64,000 bases of DNA from positions 114,151 to 178,150 of the forward strand of contig JARKNV010000079.1 of NCBI GenBank assembly GCA_029976065.1. Direction: 5' to 3'. Position numbers and translations under genes: made by a program. This DNA comes from Selenomonadales bacterium. Its GTDB lineage: Bacteria; Bacillota; Negativicutes; Sporomusales; UBA7701. Positions 32,393 to 41,154 of this stretch are shown here, one piece after another. Position 1 is the first letter of the stretch, and each line of letters opens with the position of its first letter. The notes beneath the pieces were generated by a model, which made no database searches, had not been told where the DNA came from, and saw only the letters and a list, made by a program, of their open reading frames with translations.

Positions 32393-32645
32393 AAAATCTC
32401 TACCCCTGCCAGGGGTAGAGATTTTGCCTTCAAGCCGTCAAAATCCCCTCCCCATCGCTCGTGGGTTATAGCGGTGATTGTCGGCAAGGCAGTTCTTCTG
32501 ACTCAGGATCATCGCGCGCCTGCGCCTTCCCGGGGCGGCAGGCCGACCCAGTGGCGAATCGTGCAGGCTGGCTCCCCATTACAGCGGCGGGACCGTGTTG
32601 GCATTGCACCAAGCTTCCCTATTAAGCCGTAAGGCACCTTCCCCG
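32393..32645 (-). ncRNA. Cobalamin riboswitch with terminator
   Basis: On the minus strand the order GGTGCC, TTAATAGGGAAGC, TGGTGCAATGCCAACACGG, CCCGCCGCTGTAA, GCCACTGGG (B12 box region), GGGAAGG and GAGTCAGAAGAACTGCC matches the class-I cobalamin aptamer. It is followed by a terminator (AATCTCTACCCCT paired with AGGGGTAGAGATT, then TTTT, 32393-32425). Adenosylcobalamin binding should stop transcription of cbiMNQO. Confidence 0.97.
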
Positions 32646-32669
32646 AAATATGCGGTTTTGTTCCCCTAA

Positions 32670-32698
32670 ATTGTATGTTATGCCGGCAACGCTGTCAA
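32670..32698 (-). promoter_or_regulatory. Sigma-A promoter of the cbi riboswitch transcript
   Basis: TTGACA and TACAAT with a 17-nt spacer on the minus strand. The TTGACA overlaps the last codons of serS (stop at 32695). Confidence 0.85.
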
Positions 32699-33966
32699 GC
32701 CTTTATAACATCGACGCCCATATACGGCCGCAGAGCCTCGGGAACGACCACCGAACCGTCAGCCTGCTGATAATTCTCGAGAATCGCCGCCACCGTGCGG
32801 CCGATCGCCACCCCCGAACCGTTGAGGGTGTGGACGAACTCCGGCTTGGCCTTGGCGTCGCGGCGGAACTTGATATCGGCCCGCCGGGCCTGGAAATCCT
32901 CGAAATTCGAGCAGGACGAAATCTCCCGGTAACGGTTGAAACTCGGCAGCCAGACCTCCAAATCGTACGTCTTCGCCGACGAAAAGCCCATATCGCCGCT
33001 GCACAGCAGCACCACGCGGTACGGCAGCCCAAGCAGCTGCAGCACCTTCTCCGCGTTGGCCGTCAGCGACTCGAGCTCGGCGTACGAATTCTCCGGCAGG
33101 CTGAACTTCACCAGCTCCACCTTGTTGAACTGATGCACGCGGATCAGGCCGCGGGTGTCGCGCCCGGCCGCGCCCGCCTCGGCCCGGAAACAGGCGCTGT
33201 ACGCGGTATATTTCAGCGGCAGATCCCGGGCGTCGAGGATCTCCTGGCGGTGGTAATTGGTCACCGGCACCTCGGCGGTCGGGATGAGGTAGTAATCGAG
33301 GCCCTCCAGCTTGAACATATCCTGGGCGAACTTGGGCAACTGGCCGGTGCCGACCATGCTGTCGCCGTTCACCATGAACGGCGGGAAAAACTCGATATAG
33401 CCATGTTCGCGGGTATGGAGATCGAGCATGAAGCTGATCAGCGACCGCTCGAGGCGCGAGCCCAGGCCGCGGTAGAAGAGGAAGCGGGTGCCGGTAACCT
33501 TGCGGCCGCGTTCGAAATCGAGGATGCCGAGCTGTTCGCCGATATCCCAGTGGGCCTTGGGCTCGAAAGCGAAGGCCGGCGGCGTGCCCCAGCGGCGGAT
33601 CTCGGGGTTGGCGGTCTCGTCCGCGCCCACCGGCACCGATTCGTGCGGAACATTGGGGATATTCATCAATATCGCCTCAAGGCCGCCCTCCGTCTCCTTG
33701 ACCTTGTTGTCGAGGAGCGCGATCCGGTCGCCCACCGCCCGCATCTCGGCGATCATCTCGTCCGCGGCGGCGCCGGTCTTCTTCAGGCGGCTGATCTCCT
33801 GGCTGACGGTATTGCGATTGCTTTTCAGGGCCTCCACCTCGGCGAGCAGCTCCCGCCGCTGCTTCTCCAGGGCCAGGAACTCGTCGAGGCTGAGATCAAG
33901 CCCGCGGTTCTTCAGGGCGGCGGCAACCTTGTCGGGGTTTTCGCGCACGAATTTGCTGTCAAGCAT
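32695..33966 (-). CDS. serS: Seryl-tRNA synthetase
   Basis: 423 residues. An N-terminal antiparallel coiled-coil arm (about 30-100) that grips tRNA-Ser is followed by the class II core: motif 2 ([28 protein letters not shown]) and motif 3 ([15 protein letters not shown]), here named by parts. It attaches Ser to tRNA-Ser. ATG is preceded by AAGGAGG. No T-box is visible in the 205 bp upstream, unlike many Firmicute serS genes. Its 3' end overlaps the promoter of the cbi operon. Confidence 0.97.
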   Translation of the reverse strand: MLDSKFVRENPDKVAAALKNRGLDLSLDEFLALEKQRRELLAEVEALKSNRNTVSQEISRLKKTGAAADEMIAEMRAVGDRIALLDNKVKETEGGLEAILMNIPNVPHESVPVGADETANPEIRRWGTPPAFAFEPKAHWDIGEQLGILDFERGRKVTGTRFLFYRGLGSRLERSLISFMLDLHTREHGYIEFFPPFMVNGDSMVGTGQLPKFAQDMFKLEGLDYYLIPTAEVPVTNYHRQEILDARDLPLKYTAYSACFRAEAGAAGRDTRGLIRVHQFNKVELVKFSLPENSYAELESLTANAEKVLQLLGLPYRVVLLCSGDMGFSSAKTYDLEVWLPSFNRYREISSCSNFEDFQARRADIKFRRDAKAKPEFVHTLNGSGVAIGRTVAAILENYQQADGSVVVPEALRPYMGVDVIKA

Positions 33967-34171
33967 ATAGGATCCTCCTTAGTGTCTGCCCGTTATTGTA
34001 TGCGGCCGGCAGCCGCACTATACGCGTCCGGGGCAAGCCGCCGGCCAGGCCGGAAGCCGCCCGATGCCTACTACTTAATTTTACCTTCGACCGCCTGGCC
34101 AGTCAAGCGCCGGGCGGTCACGGAGGATTTTGCCCGCCGCGGCGCGAAAATAGCCAGCGAGGTGATATGAA

Positions 34172-34843
34172 GTGTTATCAACCTTCAACACACACGCCGA
34201 ACTCGAACAAGCCCTGCTGGCGTGCGACCGCTGCCCCCTCCGCCGCGACGCCATCGGCCCGACCTCCTGCAACGGCGCCGTCGACGCCCCCCTCGCCATC
34301 GTCGGCGAAGGACCGGGCGGCGTCGAGGACGAATACGGCGTCCCGCTCGTCGGCCCCTCCGGCCAGCTCCTCGACAAAGCCCTCGGCAGCGTCGGCGTCA
34401 CCCGCGACCGGATATACGTCACCAACGTCATAAAATGCCGCCCCAAAGGCAACCGCACCCCCACCGTGGAAGAGGGCCGCGTCTGCGCCCTCAACTGGCT
34501 CGACGAAGAACTCGCCTTCGTCAGGCCCCAAGTCATCGTCGCCCTCGGCAGCGTCGCCCTCAAATACCTCCTGGGCCCCGACGCCCGCATCACCAAAGAC
34601 CGCGGCCGCTGGTTCGGAACCAAGTACGGCATCCCGGCCATCGCCACCTACCACCCGGCCTATCTCCTGCGGCTCACCGGCTCCGACCTCGTCAAAGCCA
34701 AATGGGAAGTCTTCTACGACCTCAAAGCCGCCGTCGAAAAATGCCGCGAACTCGCCCCCGGCTGCGAACTGGCCTCGCCCGAAAAGCCCGACCTGCTCGC
34801 CATATACGAACCCCGTCGCCAGGAAAGGCGCAAAGACCGCTAA
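34172..34843 (+). CDS. Uracil-DNA glycosylase, family 4 (Fe-S type)
   Basis: 223 residues. An N-terminal CDRCPLR and a later pair of cysteines (KCRPKGNRTPT and GRVC) supply the four 4Fe-4S ligands of family 4 UDGs. The uracil-binding motif GEGPGGVEDEYGVPLVG (usually GEAPG) and the HPAYLLR motif form the active site. It removes uracil from DNA in base-excision repair. GTG at 34172 lies just behind GAGGTGAT. The C-terminal 20 residues are basic and variable. It is divergent from serS and convergent with cydB. Confidence 0.93.
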   Translation: MLSTFNTHAELEQALLACDRCPLRRDAIGPTSCNGAVDAPLAIVGEGPGGVEDEYGVPLVGPSGQLLDKALGSVGVTRDRIYVTNVIKCRPKGNRTPTVEEGRVCALNWLDEELAFVRPQVIVALGSVALKYLLGPDARITKDRGRWFGTKYGIPAIATYHPAYLLRLTGSDLVKAKWEVFYDLKAAVEKCRELAPGCELASPEKPDLLAIYEPRRQERRKDR

Positions 34844-34888
34844 GCTTGCGTCCGCCCATTGAGCGCCAAAACTATAGTTAGCTCGCCA

Positions 34889-34912
34889 ATGCTCCGGCCC
34901 AAACCGGAGCAT
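34889..34912. terminator. Hairpin between the UDG gene and cydB
   Basis: ATGCTCCGG and CCGGAGCAT around a 6-nt loop. It is well placed to end both convergent genes, but no T-tract is present on either strand. Confidence 0.45.
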
Positions 34913-34926
34913 CGCTCTTGGCCGCC

Positions 34927-36126
34927 TTACTCGCCCGGTTCGGTTTTTTCCGTCCTCTTCCCGAGGAGCAACACCTTATGCCGGTGCTTCAGCCGGTTGA
35001 TCACCCTGCCGTCGTGGCTGCGCAGAGCGCGGATGACGCAGCTCATCACATCGGCGAGGCAGCGCGCGCGCCTCAACTGCTCTCTCAGCTCCTGGCTTCT
35101 GTTGGCTAAAGCGGCGCCCGGCGGCTCGCACTCCAGCCCGGCGGGGCTGATTACCTGCCGGAAAACGTAATATTTCCAGCCCTCGAAAGCCAGGATGGCC
35201 GGGAAGACCACCGCCGTGGTAATGCTCATAACCTCGAGCGTCAGCGGGTTCGAGGCTGAATTATAAATAGTCAGGCTCCACGCCGGGTTCAGACTGGAAA
35301 CGACGAGCCGGGGATAAAGCCCGGCGAATACCGCGCCGCCGGCAGCGACAACAGCCATGCCGCTAAAGATAAAGCTCTGGAAGTAATGCCGGTCACCCAG
35401 GCGGCAACTCGCCGCGGATATTGCCAGAACCGCCAGGAGCAAGGCAGCGCCTGTGGCGAATTTGAGGCCGGCGACAACATATGTGAATACGGCAAACAGC
35501 AAGGCGGCCAACAAAACATATCCGGCCAGCGCCATGCCGAGCCGCCGCGTTCTGGCCACTATCTCTCCGTCCAGTTTCATTGTCAAATACGCAGCGCCGT
35601 GGAGCAGGAAGAGCAGCGCGAACAGGAGGCCGCTGACGAGAGAGTACGGGCTCAGCAAATCCCCAAAGGTGCCGGCATATTCCAGCCGGGCGTCGATCGG
35701 CAACCCTTTCAGCAGATTGCCGACGGCGACGCCCCACAGCACGGCGGGGAGGAGGCTGCCCGTGAACAGCGCCCAATCCCAGAAATTCCGCCACCCCGCC
35801 CGCGCGTCCTTATCGCGGAACTCGAACGCCACCCCGCGCAGGATGAGCGGCGCCAGAATCAGCAGCAGCGCCAGGTACATGCCGGAAAACAGCGTGGCGT
35901 AGGCGTCCGGAAAACCGGCGAACAGGAAAGCTCCGGCCGCGATCAGCCACACCTCGTTGCCCTCCCATACCGGTGCCATTGTCCTGATTATGGCCCGGCG
36001 CTCCGCATCCGTTCTCCCGAGGTACGGCAGCAGCATACCGGCGCCGTAGTCGAAGCCCTCCAGCAGCAAAAAACCGATGAACAGCACGCCGAACAACAGA
36101 AAGCAGACCGTATTATCGTCCATCAT
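34927..36126 (-). CDS. cydB: Cytochrome bd oxidase subunit II
   Basis: 399 residues with eight to nine membrane helices, starting LLFGVLFIGFLLLEGFDYGAGML as in CydB. The conserved WEGNEVWLIAAGAFLFAGFPDAYA region follows. The last 60 residues form a charged, Arg-rich cytoplasmic tail that most CydB proteins lack. With CydA it reduces O2 to water with menaquinol. It begins 15 nt after cydA ends. Two tandem ATG codons are possible starts (36126, 36123). Confidence 0.95.
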   Translation of the reverse strand: MMDDNTVCFLLFGVLFIGFLLLEGFDYGAGMLLPYLGRTDAERRAIIRTMAPVWEGNEVWLIAAGAFLFAGFPDAYATLFSGMYLALLLILAPLILRGVAFEFRDKDARAGWRNFWDWALFTGSLLPAVLWGVAVGNLLKGLPIDARLEYAGTFGDLLSPYSLVSGLLFALLFLLHGAAYLTMKLDGEIVARTRRLGMALAGYVLLAALLFAVFTYVVAGLKFATGAALLLAVLAISAASCRLGDRHYFQSFIFSGMAVVAAGGAVFAGLYPRLVVSSLNPAWSLTIYNSASNPLTLEVMSITTAVVFPAILAFEGWKYYVFRQVISPAGLECEPPGAALANRSQELREQLRRARCLADVMSCVIRALRSHDGRVINRLKHRHKVLLLGKRTEKTEPGE

Positions 36127-36141
36127 GTCCCCCGTCTTTCG

Positions 36142-37482
36142 TTACTCGCCAGGCCCGGAGCGGATGACCTTGCGGGCGATGAAAAGCGCCGCCAGGGCCA
36201 CGCCGGCGTATATCCCCGCGTACGTGAGCAACGAAGCCCATACGCTCGCCGCCGGCACCACCTTGGAAACGCCTTCCTCGGTCAGCAGCAAACCGTAAAC
36301 AAGCCACGGCTGCCGCCCCGCCTCGGCCATCAGCCAGCCCGCGGTAACGGCTGCGTACGGCAGCGGCAAACTCCACATGATCGCTTGCAAAAGAGGCGGA
36401 TGCGCCTCTATTTCGTTTTTCCGCCAATACCAGGCCGACAGCGCCGCAAGCACGAGCAGCCACAGGCCGATGGCCACCATACCGCGAAAACTCCAGAAAA
36501 GCAGCGTCACCGGCGGTATATAATCACCGTGGCCAAACCGGGCCACGAACTCCCGCTCCAGGTCGTTCATCCCGCTGACCGGCGTATTTACCGCGTTGTA
36601 GGCCAGGACGGACAGCCCCGCCGGCAGCGTTACCTGATAACTGTTTTGCCGCTTGTCCTCGTCGATAAGGGCGAAGACGACGAACGGCGCCGGCACGGCG
36701 CTTTCCCACAGCGCCTCCGAAGCGGCCATCTTCATCGGCTGAACTCTGGCGATATATTGGTTGTAAAAATGCCCGGTGCCGACCACGAGGACGGTGGCGA
36801 CAAGCGCCCACCTCAGCCCGATGCCGAAAGAGCGCCGGAATATAGCGGGATATTTTCCGCGCAGCAGGTAATAGGCGCTCACCGCCATAATAAAAAAGCC
36901 GGCTGTCACCAATCCGGACAAAACGGTATGGGAGTATTGATAAGCCAGATACGGATTGTTTATCAGGGCCCCGAGGTCGGCCAATTCCAGCCGTCCGTTT
37001 CGGAAGGCGAATCCCGCTGGATGCTGCATGAAAGAGTTGGCGGACAGAATCCAGAACGCCGAATAATTGGCGGCCAGCGCCACCAGCCAGATGGCGGCGA
37101 GATGAGCGCGCCGGGAAAGCTTGTCCCAGCCGTAAACCCATATGCCGATGGCGACCGATTCCACGAAAAAGGCGGTCAGCGCCTCGAAAGCGAGCGGCGG
37201 CCCGAAGACGCTGCCCACGAACCGGGAATATTCCGCCCAGTTCATGCCGAACTGAAATTCGTTGACCAGGCCGGTAACGATAGCGACCGCGTAATTGATC
37301 AAAAAAAGCTGGCCCCAGAACCTGGCCATGGCCTTATAAAGCTGGTCGCCGGTACGGACGTACAACGTCTCCATCATGGCGATCAGGACTGATAGCCCGA
37401 GGGTCAGCGCCACGAACAAAAAGTGGTAGGTCAGCGTCACCCCGAACTGGATGCGGGCCAGCAGCAAGGCTGTATTGTCCAT
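36142..37482 (-). CDS. cydA: Cytochrome bd oxidase subunit I
   Basis: 446 residues. His20 (TYHFLF) and His near 186 (YQYSHTVLSG) match haem b595/d and b558 ligands; Met in SFRGMVA matches the second b558 ligand. The Q-loop is short, as in Gram-positive types. The enzyme has high O2 affinity and in anaerobes mainly removes oxygen; no cydCD is in the window. menG lies about 10 kb away and supplies the quinone. ATG follows an AGGAGAC site. Confidence 0.96.
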   Translation of the reverse strand: MDNTALLLARIQFGVTLTYHFLFVALTLGLSVLIAMMETLYVRTGDQLYKAMARFWGQLFLINYAVAIVTGLVNEFQFGMNWAEYSRFVGSVFGPPLAFEALTAFFVESVAIGIWVYGWDKLSRRAHLAAIWLVALAANYSAFWILSANSFMQHPAGFAFRNGRLELADLGALINNPYLAYQYSHTVLSGLVTAGFFIMAVSAYYLLRGKYPAIFRRSFGIGLRWALVATVLVVGTGHFYNQYIARVQPMKMAASEALWESAVPAPFVVFALIDEDKRQNSYQVTLPAGLSVLAYNAVNTPVSGMNDLEREFVARFGHGDYIPPVTLLFWSFRGMVAIGLWLLVLAALSAWYWRKNEIEAHPPLLQAIMWSLPLPYAAVTAGWLMAEAGRQPWLVYGLLLTEEGVSKVVPAASVWASLLTYAGIYAGVALAALFIARKVIRSGPGE

Positions 37483-37698
37483 TAGTCTCCTCGTCAGCAG
37501 CTAAAGCGATATCTGTTTATTATCAGCCAAAGTCCAGGATCTTATAATAAGCGGCCACCAAGTCGTTTATCCCGGAGGCTGTGAATGGACCCGGGCAAAC
37601 CAGCCCGGGCACCGCGCCGCGCGGCAATACCAGAAAAATCCACGTCAAAATGCGCCCTTCCCCTCATATCATTTAGCAAAAGGGGAGGGGGGAGGGCC

Positions 37699-38766
37699 GT
37701 GCGCTGTTCGAGATCGCTGGGCGACGCCATCCGCGTCGGTGCCACGTACGCCGGCACCGTCATCGGCGCCGGGTTCGCCTCCGGCCAGGAAATCGTCCAA
37801 TTCTTCGCCAGCTTCGGCCAAACCGGCCTGGCGGGCATCGCCGTCGCCACCGTCCTCTTTGCCTGGCTCGGCGGCCGCCTGCTCGAAATCGGCTACCGCC
37901 TGCGCGCCACCGCCTACCACCAGGCCATCTACCACGTCTGCGGCCACCGCGCCGCCCTCGTCCTCGACGCCCTCACCGCCCTGTTCCTGTTCGTCATGCT
38001 CGCCGTCATGTTCGCCGGCATCGCCACCGTCGGCCGCGACAGCCTCGGCCTGCCGTATTCCCTCGTCCTGGCGGCCGCCGGCGCGGTCGTCGCCGTCACC
38101 GTCCTCGGCGGCATCCGCGGCGTCGCCGTCGCCAATCTCGCCATTGCCCCGCTCCTCGTCGCCTGCATCGCCGCCGTCGGCCTTTACTCCCTCGCCTACC
38201 ACGCCTTCCAGCCCGGCCTCCTCGCCGCGCCGCCCTCGCCCGCCAGCCAGTCGGCGCCCCACTGGCTGCTGGCCACCCTCATCTACGTCTCCTACAACCT
38301 TATGGTCGCCGCCACCGTCCTCGTGCCGCTCGGCGGCGCCGTGCCCCACTACGCCAGCCGCGCCGGCGGCGGAGTGCTTGGCGGCCTCATCCTCGGCGGC
38401 CTCGCCGTCTTCCTCACCCTCGTAATCCTCATCCACCACCCCGACAGCCTCGCCTACGAAGTCCCCATCCTCCAGATCGCCAGCCAGCAGCATCCCCTCG
38501 CCCGCCTCGCCTACGCCGCCATCCTGCTCGCCGCCATGTACACCACCGCCCTCGCCAGCCTCTACGGCTGCGCCGGCAAAACGGCGGCGGCGACGGGCCT
38601 CCACCCGGCCGTCACCGCCGTAATGGTAGCCGTCGCCGCCGTAATCTGCGGCCAATTCGGTTTTGCCAACCTCATAAAATACCTTTTCCCGGTGTTCGGC
38701 TACGCCACGCTGTGGTTCACGGTGCGGCTTGCCTGGCTTTCGTTTCGAGATAGCCGATGGCGCTGA
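37699..38766 (+). CDS. YkvI family membrane protein, putative transporter
   Basis: 355 residues with about ten membrane helices. The N-terminus GATYAGTVIGAGFASGQEIVQFF is the signature of the YkvI group, distant relatives of the APC/NSS transporters with a conserved unwound first helix. The substrate is unknown. GTG at 37699 has GGGAGGGG directly upstream; a longer open frame begins at 37585 without a ribosome site. The last 50 bp overlap, tail to tail, with the flavoprotein gene on the other strand. Confidence 0.85.
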   Translation: MRCSRSLGDAIRVGATYAGTVIGAGFASGQEIVQFFASFGQTGLAGIAVATVLFAWLGGRLLEIGYRLRATAYHQAIYHVCGHRAALVLDALTALFLFVMLAVMFAGIATVGRDSLGLPYSLVLAAAGAVVAVTVLGGIRGVAVANLAIAPLLVACIAAVGLYSLAYHAFQPGLLAAPPSPASQSAPHWLLATLIYVSYNLMVAATVLVPLGGAVPHYASRAGGGVLGGLILGGLAVFLTLVILIHHPDSLAYEVPILQIASQQHPLARLAYAAILLAAMYTTALASLYGCAGKTAAATGLHPAVTAVMVAVAAVICGQFGFANLIKYLFPVFGYATLWFTVRLAWLSFRDSRWR

Positions 38767-39595
38767 GCACCGCCACCAGCCCCTCGCCGGTCGCCTTGGC
38801 GATCTGCCACGGCTTGCCGGTGCAGTCGCCGGCCGCGAACACCCCGGGGATATTCGTCGACATATCCCGGTTCACCCTGATGACCTCGCCGTCCAGCTCC
38901 AGGCCGGGCAGGACATTCTCCACCGGGTCCGACTGGCGGAGGATAAAAACGCCGTCCACGGACAGGGAGCCTTGCTCGGTCGCCAGCTCCTCCACCTGGC
39001 TGTCGCCCTTGATCGCCCGCGGCTTGTCGCCCACCACCTTGACATTGTCCAGAAAGCGCGGCAGCTCGCCCTTATACTGCGGCAGATAGTAAACCTGGCG
39101 GCACAGCTCGCCGAGGTACTTCGCCTCGTGCTCGCCCTCCTCCGTATACGAAATCACCGCCACGTTCTTATCCTTATAGAACATCGCGTCGCACGTCGCG
39201 CAATAGCTCACGCCCCGGCCGAGAAAATCCTTCTCGCCGGCGAACAGCACCGTCGCCACCACCCCGGTGGCCAGGACGACCGCCTTCGCCTCGTAAGTCG
39301 CCGCCGGCGTCAGCAGCGTAAAAACCTCGCCGGGATAAATATTGAGAACCTTCTCCTTGATTAAAACGGGCTCATGGGCCAGGCAATGGGCGGACAACTG
39401 CTGGATCAGCCCCTTGCCCGTCACCTGGGGCAGGCCGGGATAATTGTCCACCAAATGGGCCTTCTGCAGCTTCTGGCTGAAATCGAGATGCTCGAACAGA
39501 GCCACGTCCTTATTGCGGATGCGCCCCGTCAGCGCGGCCGACAGGCCGGCCGGCCCGCCGCCGACCACGGCGATGTCGAATACTTTTGCGGCCAT
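38717..39595 (-). CDS. Thioredoxin-reductase-like FAD oxidoreductase
   Basis: 292 residues: FAD motif VVGGGPAGLSAAL at about 9-21, redox pair in SYCATCDAMF, then the NAD(P) domain, and GVFAAGDCTGKPWQIAKATGEG as the FAD-end motif. The NADPH motif is atypical (NVAVISYTEEGEHEAKYL instead of GGGDSA), so cofactor or partner may differ from classic TrxB, as in ferredoxin- or NADH-dependent relatives. It reduces a disulfide partner in the cytoplasm. No thioredoxin gene is adjacent. ATG lies 8 nt after GGAGG. Confidence 0.9.
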   Translation of the reverse strand: MAAKVFDIAVVGGGPAGLSAALTGRIRNKDVALFEHLDFSQKLQKAHLVDNYPGLPQVTGKGLIQQLSAHCLAHEPVLIKEKVLNIYPGEVFTLLTPAATYEAKAVVLATGVVATVLFAGEKDFLGRGVSYCATCDAMFYKDKNVAVISYTEEGEHEAKYLGELCRQVYYLPQYKGELPRFLDNVKVVGDKPRAIKGDSQVEELATEQGSLSVDGVFILRQSDPVENVLPGLELDGEVIRVNRDMSTNIPGVFAAGDCTGKPWQIAKATGEGLVAVLSAIGYLETKARQAAP

Positions 39596-39629
39596 GTAAA
39601 TACCTCCTTCAAAGCAAGGGGTGATAGCA

Positions 39630-39989
39630 GTGTACAACTATACGCTCACGCGGCTGCACTGCGGCGCCGTCTTCAAAATGGCCTTCGCGTCCGGCGCCGC
39701 CATCGGAGGCGCCGGCGGCATCCTCCTCGGCCTCGTCGAGCGCTCGGCGGTCGGCGTCTTCGGCGGCGCCTTCCTCGGGCTGGCCTGCGGCCTCGTCGCC
39801 GGCGCGGCCGCCGCGGCCGCCGCCGCCGTCTTCAACCTGCTGGCGCCCGTCCTGGGCGGCGTCGCCGTGCGGCTCGAACCCGTTCCCGCCGCCGAAACCG
39901 CGCCCGGCGAACAAGCGGGCGAAACCTCCGGGGACCCGTCGGGTGTCAGCCCAGATCCGCCGCCACCTTCTTCAGCCGTTCGCGGATAG
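39630..39989 (+). CDS. Hypothetical small membrane protein, Gly/Ala-rich
   Basis: 119 residues. Two hydrophobic Gly/Ala-rich segments (FASGAAIGGAGGILLGLV and VFGGAFLGLACGLVAGAAAA) look like glycine-zipper helices; a Pro/Glu-rich tail follows. GTG at 39630 has AAGGGGTGAT upstream. It is divergent from the flavoprotein gene and overlaps the aldo/keto reductase 3' end by 44 bp. No family recognised; the overlap and simple composition leave some doubt that it is real. Confidence 0.6.
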   Translation: MYNYTLTRLHCGAVFKMAFASGAAIGGAGGILLGLVERSAVGVFGGAFLGLACGLVAGAAAAAAAAVFNLLAPVLGGVAVRLEPVPAAETAPGEQAGETSGDPSGVSPDPPPPSSAVRG

Positions 39990-40953
39990 GCAGATCGTAC
40001 GGACAGCGCTTTTCGCACGCCCCGCACTCCGTGCAGGCCGACGCCTTCACCGGCATCGCCGCGTAGCGGCCGGGAATGGCGGTCTTCATATTATAGCGGG
40101 TGTACTGAAGATGGAAAATGAACATCGTCGGGATGTCGATGCCGACCGTGCACGGCAGGCAATAGCCGCAGCGGCGGCAGAAATTGGCGCCGATCTCGGC
40201 CGCCAGTTTTTTCATTTCCTCGCGCTCCGCCGCCGATAGCGGCCGGAAATTTTTCAACGCCGCCAGATTCTCCTCGACATGCTTCACCTCGTCCATCCCC
40301 GGGATGGCTGTCGTGACGCCATGCTCCAGGATAAACCGCAGCGCCAGGTCGGGGTTGTCGATCTGGCCGCCGCCCAGCGGCTTCATCACGATAATGCCGA
40401 TATTCTCCTTGCGCGCCAGGGGAAAGAGCGCCTCCTCGGCCTTCGTCTCGACAAAATTGAACGGCGCCTGCACCGTCGCAAACTCGCCGGTCCGCAGCGC
40501 CTCGGTCAGCAGCTCGAAGCTGTGGCCGGTGATGCCGATATGGCCGATCTTCCCGGCCTGCTTGGCCTCCTTCAGCGCTTCCAGCGCCCCGCCGGGCGCG
40601 AACACGACGTCGAAATCCTTGCGGGTCTTCACATTGTGGATCTGATAAAGATCGATATAATCCGTTTTCATCTTGTCCAGGCTGATATCGACATCCCTGG
40701 CCATCCCGGCGCGGTCGCGGGCCATGCTCTTGCTCGCCAGGTAAAACTCCCGCCGGCGGGACGAAACGTGCAGGCCGATCTTCTCCTCGCTGTCGGTATA
40801 GGCGCGGGCGGTATCGATGAAATTGATCCCCGCATCCAGGGCGGCGTTGAGCACCGGGCCGGCCTCGGTCAGCGTGCAGCGCTGCATCGGCAGGCCGCCG
40901 AAAGAAATGGCGGTAACTTCTAGTCCCGTGCGGCCGAGAATTCTTTTTTCCAA
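39946..40953 (-). CDS. Aldo/keto reductase with C-terminal 4Fe-4S domain
   Basis: 335 residues. The AKR barrel has Asp and Tyr in FIDTARAYTDSE, Lys in YLASKS and His in LYQIHN, the complete catalytic tetrad. The C-terminal extension holds CRRCGYCLPC and CTECGACEKRCP, enough for two Fe-S clusters, as in the predicted AKR-ferredoxin proteins of anaerobes; electron donor and substrate are unknown. TTG at 40953 is chosen from the GGGAG box 7-8 nt upstream. Confidence 0.92.
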   Translation of the reverse strand: MEKRILGRTGLEVTAISFGGLPMQRCTLTEAGPVLNAALDAGINFIDTARAYTDSEEKIGLHVSSRRREFYLASKSMARDRAGMARDVDISLDKMKTDYIDLYQIHNVKTRKDFDVVFAPGGALEALKEAKQAGKIGHIGITGHSFELLTEALRTGEFATVQAPFNFVETKAEEALFPLARKENIGIIVMKPLGGGQIDNPDLALRFILEHGVTTAIPGMDEVKHVEENLAALKNFRPLSAAEREEMKKLAAEIGANFCRRCGYCLPCTVGIDIPTMFIFHLQYTRYNMKTAIPGRYAAMPVKASACTECGACEKRCPYDLPIRERLKKVAADLG

Positions 40954-41123
40954 ACTAATCACTCCCTTTCCATTTATTTTCGGCCCGCAGTCCGGACAAT
41001 CCTCCCCGCCGCCAGCGGATTTCCTTATGACACGCGCCGCCATAGCGCCGCCAACCCTAGCTTTGTTTGGCGGCGGCAAAATTATGCGCCGCCCGCGCCG
41101 CCCGGCCGGGCGGCCAAACAACC

Positions 41124-41149
41124 AAGGCCCGCGCTTCGGCGCAGGCCTT
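41124..41149 (-). terminator. Terminator of the GAF-GGDEF-HD-GYP gene
   Basis: AAGGCC and GCGC pair with GCGC and GGCCTT around TTCG-type loop; GGTTGTTTGG follows on the minus strand. Confidence 0.6.
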
Positions 41150-41154
41150 ATCCG

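Noticed and set aside
33967..34171. T-box leader for serS
   Set aside because: The GGTGG.ACCGCG motif and a terminator are absent in the 205 bp upstream.
37585..37698. Longer N-terminus for the YkvI-type protein
   Set aside because: The extra 38 residues are not membrane-like and lack a ribosome site, while GTG at 37699 follows GGGAGGGG.
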